Below, one piece after another: positions 1 to 8,830 of a DNA stretch of 64,000 nt. Each line of letters starts with the position of its first letter. Position 1 is the first letter of the stretch. Below the pieces are notes generated by a model, which was not told where the DNA came from, did no database searches, and saw only the letters and a program-made list of their open reading frames with translations. Source of the DNA: Anaerolinea thermophila (GTDB taxonomy: Bacteria > Chloroflexota > Anaerolineae > Anaerolineales > Anaerolineaceae); the NCBI RefSeq assembly GCF_020723905.1, contig NZ_DYHZ01000006.1, positions 186,001 to 250,000 of the forward strand, given 5' to 3'. A program made the translations under genes and the position numbers.

Positions 1-669
1 ATGAAATTCTGGAAAAATGCAGGCAAAACGATCATTGCAATCAGCATTCCGTTTTTTCTCCTGATGACCGCAATTCGATTGCTTTTAACGCCACTCTATC
101 CTGAAATTGAGTACCGCATGCCGTATTTTCCCCCGGATCCATACGGATTCACGCTGGAAGATCGTTTGAAATGGTCCAAAATTTCCATAGAGTACCTGCT
201 CAATGATGCTGATCTGTCCTTCCTTGCCAGCCAGAAACTGGATGCTCAAACCCCGTTGTACAACGATCGGGAACTGCAACATATGCTGGATGTAAAAATC
301 CTCGTCCAGCAGATGATTACAGTATGGACCATCTTATCCGGGATTTATGTGATTTTACTGGCGTGGGCATGGCGCCGGAGATGGCTTAAAGATCTGTTTG
401 AGGCTTTTTCATGGGGTGGAAGAGGCACGATTGCGCTGATTGTCCTGATTCTGGTCAGCGTTGCGCTCAATTTTAATGCCCTCTTCACGGCTTTTCATCA
501 AGTTTTCTTTGAGGGCAATTCCTGGCTGTTTCTCTACTCAGACTCCCTTATCCGCCTCTTTCCCCTGCCCTTCTGGCGGGATGCGTTCATTTGGGTTGGT
601 GTGTTTGCCTTACTGGTTTCAGTGCTTCTCATCTGGATTGAGAGACGTATTCCCGAAAACACGCCGTAA
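1..669 (+). CDS. Polytopic membrane protein, DUF1461 (TIGR01906) type
   Basis: Predicted integral membrane protein of 222 residues and unknown function. Hydrophobic stretches lie roughly at residues 9-30, 103-124, 141-161 and 196-213. A soluble loop rich in Tyr, Pro and Asp (about residues 35-100) separates the first two. This four-helix plan with a large first loop is that of the DUF1461 family, recognised here from overall pattern only. The ATG is the first base of the window, so a longer start upstream cannot be excluded and no ribosome site can be judged. The gene ends at a terminator shared with the convergent ABC ATPase gene. Confidence 0.7.
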   Translation: MKFWKNAGKTIIAISIPFFLLMTAIRLLLTPLYPEIEYRMPYFPPDPYGFTLEDRLKWSKISIEYLLNDADLSFLASQKLDAQTPLYNDRELQHMLDVKILVQQMITVWTILSGIYVILLAWAWRRRWLKDLFEAFSWGGRGTIALIVLILVSVALNFNALFTAFHQVFFEGNSWLFLYSDSLIRLFPLPFWRDAFIWVGVFALLVSVLLIWIERRIPENTP

Positions 670-670
670 A

Positions 671-707
671 AAAAAAGGGCTGTCGCTCATGGACAGCCCT
701 TTTTTTA
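671..707. terminator. Bidirectional intrinsic terminator
   Basis: A 9-bp perfect stem (676-684 with 692-700) closes a 7-base loop and is flanked by an A-run on the left and a T-run on the right. It can therefore stop transcription from both the membrane protein gene and the convergent ABC ATPase gene. Confidence 0.9.
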
Positions 708-719
708 TACCTTATCTGA

Positions 720-1832
720 TCACCGAATAGCGGGTGGATTTTCGGAGTCCGCTGCCGGGTTGAACAGATGGAAATTATCCATGTTGAAGACCAGTTGAAC
801 GGTATCTCCGATCTTAAAGCGCGTGCGAGGATCTACACGGGCAACATAATTGTTTTTACCGCTGACCATGTAGAGGAAAATTTCATTGCCCATCAATTCA
901 ATCACATCCACCTTGCTTTCCACCGGTGCGGCATGAATACCTGGAGGGGCAAAAGTGGGGTTGTGGATATCTTCAGGGCGAATACCAAAAATTACCTGAC
1001 GATCCACATAGGGCGCATATAGATCCCGCTTTTCTGCCGGAATTTTGACGGCAAAATCGCCTGTGTCGATGATTAACTCGCCCTGCTCCTTGCGTAAGCG
1101 CGCAGAGAAGAAGTTCATCGCCGGTGAGCCAATAAAACCGGCTACGAAGAGGTTGGCAGGTTTATCGTACAGGTTTTGCGGGGTATCCAGTTGCTGGAGA
1201 ATGCCCTTATTCATGACCGCAATGCGGGTTGCCATGGTCATGGCTTCTACCTGATCATGGGTCACGTAGATGAAGGTCGTCTGTAAGCGCTGATGCAGTT
1301 TACTGATTTCCGCGCGGGTTTGCACACGCAGTTTCGCATCCAAGTTCGAAAGGGGTTCGTCGAAGAGGAACACCTTTGGCTCTCGAACGATGGCCCGACC
1401 AACCGCCACACGCTGTCGCTGACCGCCCGACAGTTCCCGGGGTTTGCGTTTCAAAAGCGTCTCAATCCCAAGAATTTGAGCGGCTTCTTCCACTCGACGT
1501 TTGATCTCGTCTTTCGGGAATTTGCGCAATTTCAAACCAAATGCCATGTTATCAAACACCGTCATGTGCGGGTAAAGCGCATAGGACTGGAAGACCATGG
1601 CAATATCGCGGTCTTTTGGGGGAATGTCATTGACCACCTGATCGCCAATCAAAATGCGCCCTGAGGTGACCTCTTCAAGCCCTGCCAGACAACGCAACGC
1701 GGTGGTCTTACCGCACCCGGACGGACCAACCAGCACCAGAAACTCCCGATCTTCAACTTTAATGTTGAGATCATTCAATGCGACCACATCTCCAAATTTC
1801 TTGGTTACATGATCAAAGGTTACACTAGCCAC
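720..1832 (-). CDS. ABC transporter ATP-binding protein, MalK/UgpC/MsmK type
   Basis: Cytoplasmic ATPase of 370 residues that powers carbohydrate-type ABC importers. Walker A is GPSGCGKT (about residues 36-43), the signature LSGGQ is at about 134-138 and Walker B VFLFDEP at about 154-160. The C-terminal 120 residues form the MOP/TOBE-like regulatory domain typical of MalK, which accounts for the length. The start is a GTG preceded by a GGAGG site. It stands alone here, with no permease or binding protein beside it. In several bacteria such a lone MsmK/UgpC ATPase serves several sugar importers encoded elsewhere, and that is the likely role here (inference). The exact substrate cannot be read from the sequence. 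Confidence 0.92.
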   Translation of the reverse strand: MASVTFDHVTKKFGDVVALNDLNIKVEDREFLVLVGPSGCGKTTALRCLAGLEEVTSGRILIGDQVVNDIPPKDRDIAMVFQSYALYPHMTVFDNMAFGLKLRKFPKDEIKRRVEEAAQILGIETLLKRKPRELSGGQRQRVAVGRAIVREPKVFLFDEPLSNLDAKLRVQTRAEISKLHQRLQTTFIYVTHDQVEAMTMATRIAVMNKGILQQLDTPQNLYDKPANLFVAGFIGSPAMNFFSARLRKEQGELIIDTGDFAVKIPAEKRDLYAPYVDRQVIFGIRPEDIHNPTFAPPGIHAAPVESKVDVIELMGNEIFLYMVSGKNNYVARVDPRTRFKIGDTVQLVFNMDNFHLFNPAADSENPPAIR

Positions 1833-1955
1833 AAGATGTTCCTCCTTTCGGGATTCATATAGTGAGGTTATTATAGAACAGTTTTTGAAAAAGGGGTAAA
1901 AAAATCAAGGAGAATTTTCTGGAAAAACCTCAAAAGTTGAATACAATTAGGAACA

Positions 1956-4532
1956 ATGAGCGAAGACGTTACCCCCATCCGACAGCAATACCTGGAAATC
2001 AAACGCAAGTATCCTCAAACCATCCTCTTCTTCCGCCTGGGAGATTTTTATGAAACCTTTGATCAGGATGCAGAGATTGCCTCCAAAGAATTAGACATTG
2101 TGCTGACCTCCCGTCCAGTGGCGCGCGGTGTGCGCGTACCCATGGCGGGAATTCCATACCACGCTGTGGAAAATTACCTGGCGCGCCTGATCGAAAAAGG
2201 ATATCATGTTGCGATTTGCGAACAGGTAGGCGATCAGCCGGTCAAAGGATTGTTCCCTCGTGAAGTTGTTCGCGTGGTCACTCCCGGCACGCTCATTGAG
2301 CCAACCCTGTTGAAGGGCGATCGCAATAATTATCTGGTCTCGATTGTCGTGGAAGAAAACCATGCCGGCATTGCCTATGTGGATATCAGCACTGGTGAAT
2401 ATGCGGTGACAGAAATTTCCGGATCTGATATTCTTTCTACCCTGCGAGCGGAGTTAATCCGCCTGAATCCGGCGGAAATTCTGGTGCCCGAAAATCTTGA
2501 TCCTGGCAATGGATTTCCGGGACACCTTACCAGATGGGCGACCTGGCATTTTGAACCTGGAAGGTGTCAGGATGCCCTGCTGACCCACTTTCAGGTAGCC
2601 TCGCTGGATGGATTTGGATTGAGAGGAATGCCCAGAGCCATCCGTGCGGCAGGGGCGCTGTTACAATACCTGCGGGAAACCCAGCCCTCTGCGCTCAACC
2701 TGCTGACCCGACTTTCCACTTATTCTCTGAGCGAATTCATGGTGCTGGATGTAGCCACCCGGCGCAACCTGGAACTGACGGAAACCCTTCGAAACGGGCA
2801 GGTTGAAGGCAGTTTGCTTTCGGTGCTGGATTACACAGTAACCCCCATGGGAAAACGCCTGTTGAGGCAATGGGTGAGCAAGCCATTGCTGGACCTGAAA
2901 GCCATCCGGCAACGCCAGGATAAAGTAGAAGCCTTTGTTCAAAATGGACTCTTGCGGGCTGAACTGCGTGCCACAATGCGCAGTCTGGCTGATGTAGAGC
3001 GGTTGGTAAACCGCATTATTGCCGGACATGCTACCCCAAGAGACCTTGTTGCTCTGCGAGCAACCCTGCGAATCTTGCCGCACCTGCTGAAGATTCTTTC
3101 CACAGATCATCCAGCACTCCAGTCACTGGCAACAGGTATTGCGACCTTCCCGGATATTCTCGATCTTCTGGTGCGAGCCATCACCGATGATCCACCCGCA
3201 ACTTTACAGAATACAGGTGTGATTCGACCTGGCTACTCGGCAGAACTGGATCATGTCATAGAAGCCTCCCGCCATGCCCGCGAGTGGATCGCCAACCTGG
3301 AGAAAGTCGAAAGAGAGCGCACGGGCATCAAGACACTCAAAGTCGGGTACAACAAAGTGTTTGGCTACTACATTGAGGTAAGCCGGGGAAATGCCCATGC
3401 GGTTCCACCGGAATACATTCGCAAACAAACTCTCGTCAACGGAGAACGTTTCATCACCCCGGAAATGAAAGAATATGAATCGCTGGTTCTGAATGCCGAG
3501 GAACGCATTCGCGAACTGGAAACACGGCTCTTCCGGGAAATTTGCGAGCAGATTCACCAGCAGGGGAACGCCCTCCTCCAGACGGCACGGGTTTTAGCCG
3601 AAACCGATGCCCTTCTCTCCCTGAGCGAAGCCGCAGCGCTCAATCAGTATGTCCGTCCTGAGGTGGTGGAAGAAGATGTTCTGGAAATCCACGACGGACG
3701 TCACCCGGTGGTGGAGCGTTACCTGAGCGGCGGAGAACGCTTTGTACCCAACGATGCCATTTTTGAACCCGGAGAAATCATCCGCATCATCACCGGGCCA
3801 AACATGAGCGGAAAAAGCACGTTCCTGCGTCAGACTGCGTTGATTGTTCTGATGGCGCAAATTGGCAGTTTTGTACCGGCATCCACTGCCCGCATTGGTG
3901 TGGTAGACCGCATCTTCACCCGAATTGGCGCACAGGATGAAATTCACGCCGGGCAATCCACCTTTATGGTGGAGATGATTGAAATGGCAAATATTCTCCA
4001 TCATGCTACCAGACGAAGTCTGCTGATATTAGATGAAATTGGACGCGGCACCAGCACTTACGATGGCGTTTCCATTGCCTGGGCAGTGGTAGAGTACATC
4101 CATAACAATCCCGATTTACGAGCGCGCACAATTTTCGCCACTCACTACCACGAGTTAACGCAACTGGCGGAAATTTTACCGGGTGTGCGTAATTACAACG
4201 TGGCTGTAAGCGAAGCCGACGGAAAAGTTGTTTTCTTGCATAAAATCACCCCCGGCGGCGCAGATCGTTCTTACGGCATTCATGTGGCGCAACTTGCCGG
4301 GCTTCCCAGACCTCTCATCCAGCGTGCCAACGAGATTCTGCGGGAACTGGAACAATCTACCGGTAAGGCGGTGCGCCTTGACCCGGTGACTCCTCAGCAA
4401 ATGGCGCTGTTTCCGGAAACCAACCCCTTACTGGAGGAACTCAGAGCGCTGGATGTCAACAGCCTCACCCCCATTGAAGCCATCAACAAACTATATGAGT
4501 GGAAAAAACGTTTTACTGATTCCCATGAATGA
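1956..4532 (+). CDS. mutS: DNA mismatch repair ATPase MutS
   Basis: MutS recognises base mismatches and small loops and starts mismatch repair. The 858-residue length is normal. The mismatch-reading Phe-x-Glu motif is F31-Y-E33 in an N-terminal segment reading GDFYETF. The Walker A loop GPNMSGKST begins near residue 614, followed by the DEIGRGTST Walker B region and the ATHYHEL segment that mark MutS1 rather than MutS2. No mutL lies nearby. A TACAAT box at 1942-1947 ends 8 bases before the ATG and only a weak AGGAA precedes the start, so the mRNA may be leaderless or nearly so. Confidence 0.98.
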   Translation: MSEDVTPIRQQYLEIKRKYPQTILFFRLGDFYETFDQDAEIASKELDIVLTSRPVARGVRVPMAGIPYHAVENYLARLIEKGYHVAICEQVGDQPVKGLFPREVVRVVTPGTLIEPTLLKGDRNNYLVSIVVEENHAGIAYVDISTGEYAVTEISGSDILSTLRAELIRLNPAEILVPENLDPGNGFPGHLTRWATWHFEPGRCQDALLTHFQVASLDGFGLRGMPRAIRAAGALLQYLRETQPSALNLLTRLSTYSLSEFMVLDVATRRNLELTETLRNGQVEGSLLSVLDYTVTPMGKRLLRQWVSKPLLDLKAIRQRQDKVEAFVQNGLLRAELRATMRSLADVERLVNRIIAGHATPRDLVALRATLRILPHLLKILSTDHPALQSLATGIATFPDILDLLVRAITDDPPATLQNTGVIRPGYSAELDHVIEASRHAREWIANLEKVERERTGIKTLKVGYNKVFGYYIEVSRGNAHAVPPEYIRKQTLVNGERFITPEMKEYESLVLNAEERIRELETRLFREICEQIHQQGNALLQTARVLAETDALLSLSEAAALNQYVRPEVVEEDVLEIHDGRHPVVERYLSGGERFVPNDAIFEPGEIIRIITGPNMSGKSTFLRQTALIVLMAQIGSFVPASTARIGVVDRIFTRIGAQDEIHAGQSTFMVEMIEMANILHHATRRSLLILDEIGRGTSTYDGVSIAWAVVEYIHNNPDLRARTIFATHYHELTQLAEILPGVRNYNVAVSEADGKVVFLHKITPGGADRSYGIHVAQLAGLPRPLIQRANEILRELEQSTGKAVRLDPVTPQQMALFPETNPLLEELRALDVNSLTPIEAINKLYEWKKRFTDSHE

Positions 4533-4542
4533 GAGAAAAATT

Positions 4543-4556
4543 TATAATGCATTATA
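4543..4556. promoter_or_regulatory. 14-bp perfect palindrome in the mutS-sigma factor gap
   Basis: TATAATGCATTATA reads the same on both strands and offers a -10-like TATAAT in each direction. It lies in the 199-bp gap between mutS and the sigma factor gene. Its role is unknown: operator or promoter are both possible. Nothing else clear was seen in this gap. Confidence 0.3.
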
Positions 4557-4731
4557 GAGAAGCGTATCGGTTTACCTCTTTCAGGGTTAACCTTTTGGAT
4601 TATCCATTTCGAAGCCATTGACTACCACATGAACGCCTGCAATGAGATTCCAATTGGTTTCCCCAACGCCTGGACCTTGGGGACTGTATTTCCTCCCACC
4701 AAACCGATCATCCTTCTCCCGTTGAGGTAAA

Positions 4732-5343
4732 ATGCCGGAACCAATGCCTCCTGTTGGGGTTAATAATGGTGATGAAAAGTATCTCTCCTCTTTGGAGTCC
4801 ATGAATGAGGATGAAGTGATTGCGCTTGCCGCAAGAGGGGATACAGAGGCTTTCAGTGTACTTTACCAGCGTTATGTGAATCGGATTTACAACTACATTT
4901 ACTATCGCACAGGAAATCCTTTTGAAGCCGAAGATCTCACTTCCCGAGTTTTTCATCGGGCGCTCAACCACATTCAGCGCTATGATAATCGAGGGATCCC
5001 CTTTTCAGCATGGCTGTATCGTATCGCGCACAACCTGGTCGCCAACTGGCACCGCGACAGCAATCGTCATCGAGAAGTGCCCATCGAAGATCAACCCCGA
5101 TTGGTGCATCATGGCGAACCGCCCGAACATGCGGTCATGAATCATCAAGAACTGGAACGATTAATGAAAGTGATTAGAAAATTACCGGCGGAACGTCAGC
5201 AGTTGTTAATCCTGAAATTTGTGGAGGGATTATCCAACGCAGAGATTGCCGTAATTATGATGCGGAGTGAAGGAGCCATTAAGAGCCTGTACCATCGCAC
5301 CCTGCTGGCGTTGCGCAATGAGATAGAAAAAACGGAGGAGTAA
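4732..5343 (+). CDS. ECF-type RNA polymerase sigma factor
   Basis: Sigma-70 family protein of 203 residues with only regions 2 and 4, as in extracytoplasmic-function sigma factors. Region 2 covers about residues 20-95 (AEDLTSRVFHRAL, then FSAWLYRIAHNLVANWHR). Region 4 covers about 140-195 (LPAERQQLLILKFVEGLSNA, then a helix-turn-helix with SEGAIKSLYHRTLLALR). The start is the ATG at 4732 with a short GAGG before it; an in-frame ATG at 4744 is an alternative. The degV gene begins one base after its stop, followed by a small membrane protein, so the three form an operon. No classical zinc anti-sigma factor is adjacent; the third gene is a candidate partner (inference). Target promoters are unknown. 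Confidence 0.88.
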   Translation: MPEPMPPVGVNNGDEKYLSSLESMNEDEVIALAARGDTEAFSVLYQRYVNRIYNYIYYRTGNPFEAEDLTSRVFHRALNHIQRYDNRGIPFSAWLYRIAHNLVANWHRDSNRHREVPIEDQPRLVHHGEPPEHAVMNHQELERLMKVIRKLPAERQQLLILKFVEGLSNAEIAVIMMRSEGAIKSLYHRTLLALRNEIEKTEE

Positions 5344-5344
5344 A

Positions 5345-6193
5345 ATGTTAAGAATTGTGACAGACGGCGCAACCGATATGCCCGCCTCATGGGTAGAAGA
5401 GTATGGGATTAATGTGATCCCACTGCGAATCAGCGTAGGGGAAAAATTGATTACCCCGGGGAAAGGATTTTCGTTTGAAGATTTCTACCGGCTAATCCGC
5501 GAGACCCGCATTTTTCCGAAAACATCTTTGCCATCGCCGGGAGAAGTGGTCGAATTTTACCGTCAGATTGCCCAACAGGGAGATACAATTCTCTCACTGC
5601 ACTTGTCCAGCAAACTCTCGGGAACGTATAACACAATCCGCGCTGCTGCCGATGAATTGAAAAATGAGTTCCGGATTTTTGTGTTTGACTCCAATGCCGG
5701 CTCAGCAGCAGTGGGATTCATGTGCCGCGAGGCAAGACTGATGGAACGGGCGGGGTATTCCATCCAGGACATTCTGAAGAGAATGGAACATATCCGCAAC
5801 AACCTGGTGGTGATTTTTACTCTGGATAACCTGGAGTTTGCCAAACTGAGCGGACGAATCAACGCCCTGCAAAGCGCTCTGGCGTCTCTGCTCAATGTAA
5901 AACCGGTCATTATCTTGAAAGAGGGCTTGCTGGAGATGGCTGAGCGAATCCGCACCCGACATCGGGCACTGGAGCACATCTTAAACGAGGTCAGAACTCG
6001 CATGGGTAACACGCCGGTTAATGTTGCCATTGTCCACGCCGCGGATCTTCCTACTGCACAACAGTTAAAGGAAAGTATTATGCAAATGTTAAATGTCAAA
6101 GAAGCCATCATTACGGATTTATCCATTCCAGTGGCTTCGCATCTCGGACCTGGTACGGTTGGAATTGTGGCATACCCTGCGACTGAGGAGTGA
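5345..6193 (+). CDS. DegV family fatty-acid-binding protein
   Basis: Cytosolic protein of 282 residues in the DegV family, whose members bind a fatty acid and in Firmicutes hand it to fatty acid kinase (FakB role). The N-terminal VTDGATDMPASW segment and the internal SSKLSGTYNT stretch (about residues 80-90) are family hallmarks, and the C-terminal HAADLPTAQQL region fits the second domain. The length matches the family. It starts one base after the sigma factor stop, with the GGAGGAG site inside the end of that gene, so the two are translationally coupled. No FakA-like kinase is seen in the window, so the physiological role is open. Confidence 0.9.
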   Translation: MLRIVTDGATDMPASWVEEYGINVIPLRISVGEKLITPGKGFSFEDFYRLIRETRIFPKTSLPSPGEVVEFYRQIAQQGDTILSLHLSSKLSGTYNTIRAAADELKNEFRIFVFDSNAGSAAVGFMCREARLMERAGYSIQDILKRMEHIRNNLVVIFTLDNLEFAKLSGRINALQSALASLLNVKPVIILKEGLLEMAERIRTRHRALEHILNEVRTRMGNTPVNVAIVHAADLPTAQQLKESIMQMLNVKEAIITDLSIPVASHLGPGTVGIVAYPATEE

Positions 6194-6199
6194 TTCGCT

Positions 6200-6430
6200 A
6201 TGACATCCACCGCGGAAAGCATTCTCGAAATTGAACGAAAATTACAGGATACCCTGCGGCCCATCCAGCCAGACCCGGCATTCATCGGGGAATTGAATGA
6301 ACGTCTCATCACCCCCGATAGGGTCATTCTGGAGGTTCAACCAACCCGCTGGCGAGGAGCCGCGCTGTTGAGCATTGGATTGGCAGCAGGGCTGATCCTG
6401 ATGTGGTTCTTCCAGCGAGGTAGAGGGTAA
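6200..6430 (+). CDS. Small single-pass membrane protein, possible sigma partner
   Basis: Unrecognised 76-residue protein. The first 50 residues are soluble, with a helical stretch, a Pro/Asp-rich segment (RPIQPDPAFIGEL) and a LIT-type end. One membrane helix follows at about residues 53-71 (ALLSIGLAAGLILMWFF), then a short basic tail. The layout, a cytoplasmic head with one C-terminal helix, resembles membrane-tethered anti-sigma factors or regulators. It sits third in the operon behind an ECF sigma factor and degV with a 6-bp gap. That makes a sigma-regulating role plausible, but no motif proves it. Confidence 0.65.
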   Translation: MTSTAESILEIERKLQDTLRPIQPDPAFIGELNERLITPDRVILEVQPTRWRGAALLSIGLAAGLILMWFFQRGRG

Positions 6431-6437
6431 ACCCGGA

Positions 6438-6692
6438 TTAACCTTCGGGCTCGATACCCAGTTTGCGCTTTAACTCTGTCGATCGCGGTTCCACGAGAAT
6501 ACTGCCATCCGGGAAAACAATTGTTGGGACACTCCGGAACCCGTTATTGACGGATTCTACAAATGTTCTTCCTTCCATGTCCTCATCAATGTCCACCCAG
6601 CGATATGGGATGTGATACTCATCAAAAATCCGCCGTGCCCGGCGGCTATCCCCACACCATGAAGTTCCATACACAATAATTTCATCGGTCAT
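6438..6692 (-). CDS. Glutaredoxin-like / mycoredoxin-type thiol protein
   Basis: Small thioredoxin-fold redox protein of 84 residues. The active-site region is YGTSWCGDSRRARR. It has a single Cys followed by GDS, so it is a monothiol CGDS site in place of the usual CPYC or CPWC. The cis-Pro loop SVPTIVF and a C-terminal EPRSTELKRKLG helix complete the fold, which is closest to the mycoredoxin/NrdH-like group. I chose the ATG at 6692 because it has the best spacing from GGGAGAGG; an in-frame ATG at 6701 would overlap the upstream gene. That upstream HEPN-like gene ends within 2 bp, so the two are co-transcribed. The electron donor is unknown. Confidence 0.78.
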   Translation of the reverse strand: MTDEIIVYGTSWCGDSRRARRIFDEYHIPYRWVDIDEDMEGRTFVESVNNGFRSVPTIVFPDGSILVEPRSTELKRKLGIEPEG

Positions 6693-6693
6693 G

Positions 6694-7062
6694 TCAGTCA
6701 TCCTCTCCCTTTCCAAGGAATGCTTCCAGAATTTCACACAACTTTTGGGCTTCCTGAATCACATCAGCCTCAACAGGAAGGCTGAAATTTTCATCCACAC
6801 GCATGGTCAGGATGCGCAAGGAAGGTTGAATCTCCACTGGAAAATCCTGTTGAGCCAGGAAATTCAAAGCATCCCAGGCATTCAAATGATACGAAACGAT
6901 CCCTTTACGAATGAGGAATTCCTTTGCCGCTGCACCAGCCGCCCGCCGGGCACATACCCGCGCTCTGCCTTCATTCCCCTGCTGACGAGATATCAGAGCC
7001 ATTTCCAGTTCCCGGGCGATGTACTGACGTGTTTTTGAGGAAAACCCGCTCATAAATTTCAT
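6694..7062 (-). CDS. Conserved hypothetical helical protein, HEPN-like
   Basis: Unrecognised 122-residue protein, predicted mostly helical. The segment around residues 20-55 (EGRARVCARRAAGAAAKEF) resembles the long second helix of HEPN-domain proteins, where an amphipathic Arg/Ala-rich helix precedes the next turn. A clear catalytic R-x4-6-H motif of HEPN nucleases was not seen, so a nuclease role should not be assumed. It is the first gene of a two-gene unit with the glutaredoxin-like protein and its stop codon lies in the downstream ribosome site. It is divergent from the metallopeptidase gene, which begins only a few bases away. Confidence 0.6.
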   Translation of the reverse strand: MKFMSGFSSKTRQYIARELEMALISRQQGNEGRARVCARRAAGAAAKEFLIRKGIVSYHLNAWDALNFLAQQDFPVEIQPSLRILTMRVDENFSLPVEADVIQEAQKLCEILEAFLGKGEDD

Positions 7063-7068
7063 TATAAT
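7063..7068 (+). promoter_or_regulatory. -10 box directly before the metallopeptidase gene
   Basis: TATAAT touches the ATG at 7069 and lies 6 bases before the ATG at 7075. Transcription starting at the usual distance would begin at about 7075, giving a leaderless mRNA. No clear -35 was found. Confidence 0.5.
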
Positions 7069-7074
7069 ATGGGA

Positions 7075-7743
7075 ATGGAATCCGTCCAGATTGTACGATC
7101 AAGGCGTAAAACAATTGCCATTCAAATTACCCCTGATGGACAGGTCATTTTGCGCCTGCCGTTGACATATCCCAAAGCCAAGATTCCCGAAATTCTTGCC
7201 CAATATCACAACTGGATTGAGGAAAAAGTCCAGAAATTTCAAACCCAGAAAAAGCAGGTTCCGCAACACAAATTCAGCGAAGGGGAAACCTTTCTTTATC
7301 TGGGAAAAGAGTACCCTTTGCACCTCACCCATCAGACTTCTCAGCCTCTTTTTTGGAATGAAGATGGGTTCTGGTTGCGCAAAACGGATCCAGAACAAGC
7401 CAGAAAATGGTTTCTTTCCTGGTATCAGGAGAAAGCGCTCGCCTATTTCACGGAACGCGCCAGAGCATTCGAGAAGAAATTTACCCATCAAACCTATCAG
7501 ATCAAATTGAGTAACGCCAGGTCCCGCTGGGGATCTTGCAGTAGCCGAGGGGTCATCCGGTTGTCCTGGCGGTTGATCATGGCACCGCCGGATATTATTG
7601 ACAGCGTCATCGTCCACGAATTAGCCCATTTTGTCCATCCAAATCACTCGAAAGAATTCTGGAACCTTGTCTCTACGGAATACCCGGATTACAAAAAAGC
7701 GCGGAGGTGGTTAAGAAACTTTGGACATTTGCTGGTGATATAA
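7075..7743 (+). CDS. YgjP-like zinc metallopeptidase (M48-related, DUF45)
   Basis: Putative zinc-dependent peptidase of 222 residues in the YgjP/DUF45 (WLM/SprT-like) group. The zinc site is HELAHFVHPNHSKEFW near residue 180, with the HExxH pair and a third His ligand (NHS) a few residues on. The upstream RSRWGSCSSRG motif is the other family hallmark. In type I RM loci a homologue often accompanies hsdR, but here the gene is in the core region far from the RM system. I chose the ATG at 7075 because the -10 box abuts the ATG at 7069; the latter would add two residues. The substrate is unknown. Confidence 0.85.
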   Translation: MESVQIVRSRRKTIAIQITPDGQVILRLPLTYPKAKIPEILAQYHNWIEEKVQKFQTQKKQVPQHKFSEGETFLYLGKEYPLHLTHQTSQPLFWNEDGFWLRKTDPEQARKWFLSWYQEKALAYFTERARAFEKKFTHQTYQIKLSNARSRWGSCSSRGVIRLSWRLIMAPPDIIDSVIVHELAHFVHPNHSKEFWNLVSTEYPDYKKARRWLRNFGHLLVI

Positions 7744-7777
7744 ATCCATTCCTGAATTTTTAGGGTAAGATAAAAGC

Positions 7778-8830
7778 GTGGAATTGAAACCGGGAAAAAT
7801 TGTCCTTATTGGCTCTGGCGAAACCAGCGCAACGGGGGGAAAAACCTTTGAGTATCTGCTTAAAACCTTAAGGGAATCCCCCAATATCGCCATTCTCGAA
7901 ACCCCTGCCGGCTTTGAACTTAACTCCGCTCAGGTAGCCGGTAGAATAGCCGATTATCTTGCCCAACGTTTACAAAATTATCACCCTCACATTCAAGTGA
8001 TTCCTGCCCGTAAGCGGGGAACAGTATTCAGTCCGGACAATCCAGACATCATTCAGCCCCTAGTGAGTGCTGATATGATTTTCTTTGGTCCCGGAAGTCC
8101 AACCTATGCGGTGCGGCAACTGGAAAACAGCCTGGCGTGGGAGTGGATCCGTGCAAGGCATCTTCTGGGAGTGGCTCTGGTGGTTGCCAGCGCAGCCACC
8201 ATCGCACTGGGTTCCCTTGCATTGCCCGTATATGAAATTTTTAAAGTGGGAGAAGAACCTCACTGGAAACCCGGACTGGGATTTTTTGAACCCTTTGGAC
8301 TCAACCTTGTCATCATTCCCCACTGGAACAACAATCAAGGGGGAAATGACGTGGACACAAGCCGGTGCTTCATTGGAAAACCCCGCTTTGACATCCTTCT
8401 TGAGCACCTTCCCCCTCAAACCCCGATTCTTGGCATTGACGAACACACCAGTCTGATCATGGATCTGAACTCTCGAGAAGGACTGGTTATGGGACGCGGT
8501 GAGGTGCACTTTGTCCAGAATCATGAAGAACGAACATTTCAGTCTGGAGAAACATTTTCTTTAGAAATCCTCGGACCGGTCCGGTTACCGGATTATCCCC
8601 CCAGGCACATTTCTCCAGAAATCTGGACTCAAGCCCTTTCTTTTCACCAGACCGAGGGACAAACCTCAGTCCATGATATTCCACCGGAAATTATGCAACT
8701 GGTTGCAGAACGAGAAAAAGCCCGCCGTGAAAAGGACTGGGAGAAATCTGACCGGTTGAGAAAAATGATTCTGGAAAAGGGGTTTGTGGTGAGGGATACC
8801 CAGCAGGGAACGGAAGTTCTCCCGGCATAA
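7778..8830 (+). CDS. S51/glutamine amidotransferase-like protein with CysRS-type C-terminal tail
   Basis: Protein of 350 residues in two parts. Residues 1-270 resemble the peptidase S51/cyanophycinase-like fold: GKIVLIGSGETSATGG at the N-terminus, FFGPGSPTYAVRQLE at about 102-116, VASAATIALGS where the nucleophile elbow is expected, and GIDEHTSLI later. The usual catalytic Ser elbow (GxSAG) is not exact (ASAA), so activity is uncertain. Residues 305-348 (REKARREKDWEKSDRLRKMI, then a VVRDTQQGTEV end) look like the small C-terminal domain of cysteinyl-tRNA synthetases. The start is a GTG 6 bases after a TAAGAT box, so the mRNA may be leaderless. The function of the combination is unknown. Confidence 0.75.
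   Translation: MELKPGKIVLIGSGETSATGGKTFEYLLKTLRESPNIAILETPAGFELNSAQVAGRIADYLAQRLQNYHPHIQVIPARKRGTVFSPDNPDIIQPLVSADMIFFGPGSPTYAVRQLENSLAWEWIRARHLLGVALVVASAATIALGSLALPVYEIFKVGEEPHWKPGLGFFEPFGLNLVIIPHWNNNQGGNDVDTSRCFIGKPRFDILLEHLPPQTPILGIDEHTSLIMDLNSREGLVMGRGEVHFVQNHEERTFQSGETFSLEILGPVRLPDYPPRHISPEIWTQALSFHQTEGQTSVHDIPPEIMQLVAEREKARREKDWEKSDRLRKMILEKGFVVRDTQQGTEVLPA

Noticed and set aside
5563-6327. 254-aa open frame antisense to degV
   Set aside because: It lies wholly across degV and the next start, is rich in Ser, Arg and Met without any motif, and lacks a ribosome site. It is a shadow frame.
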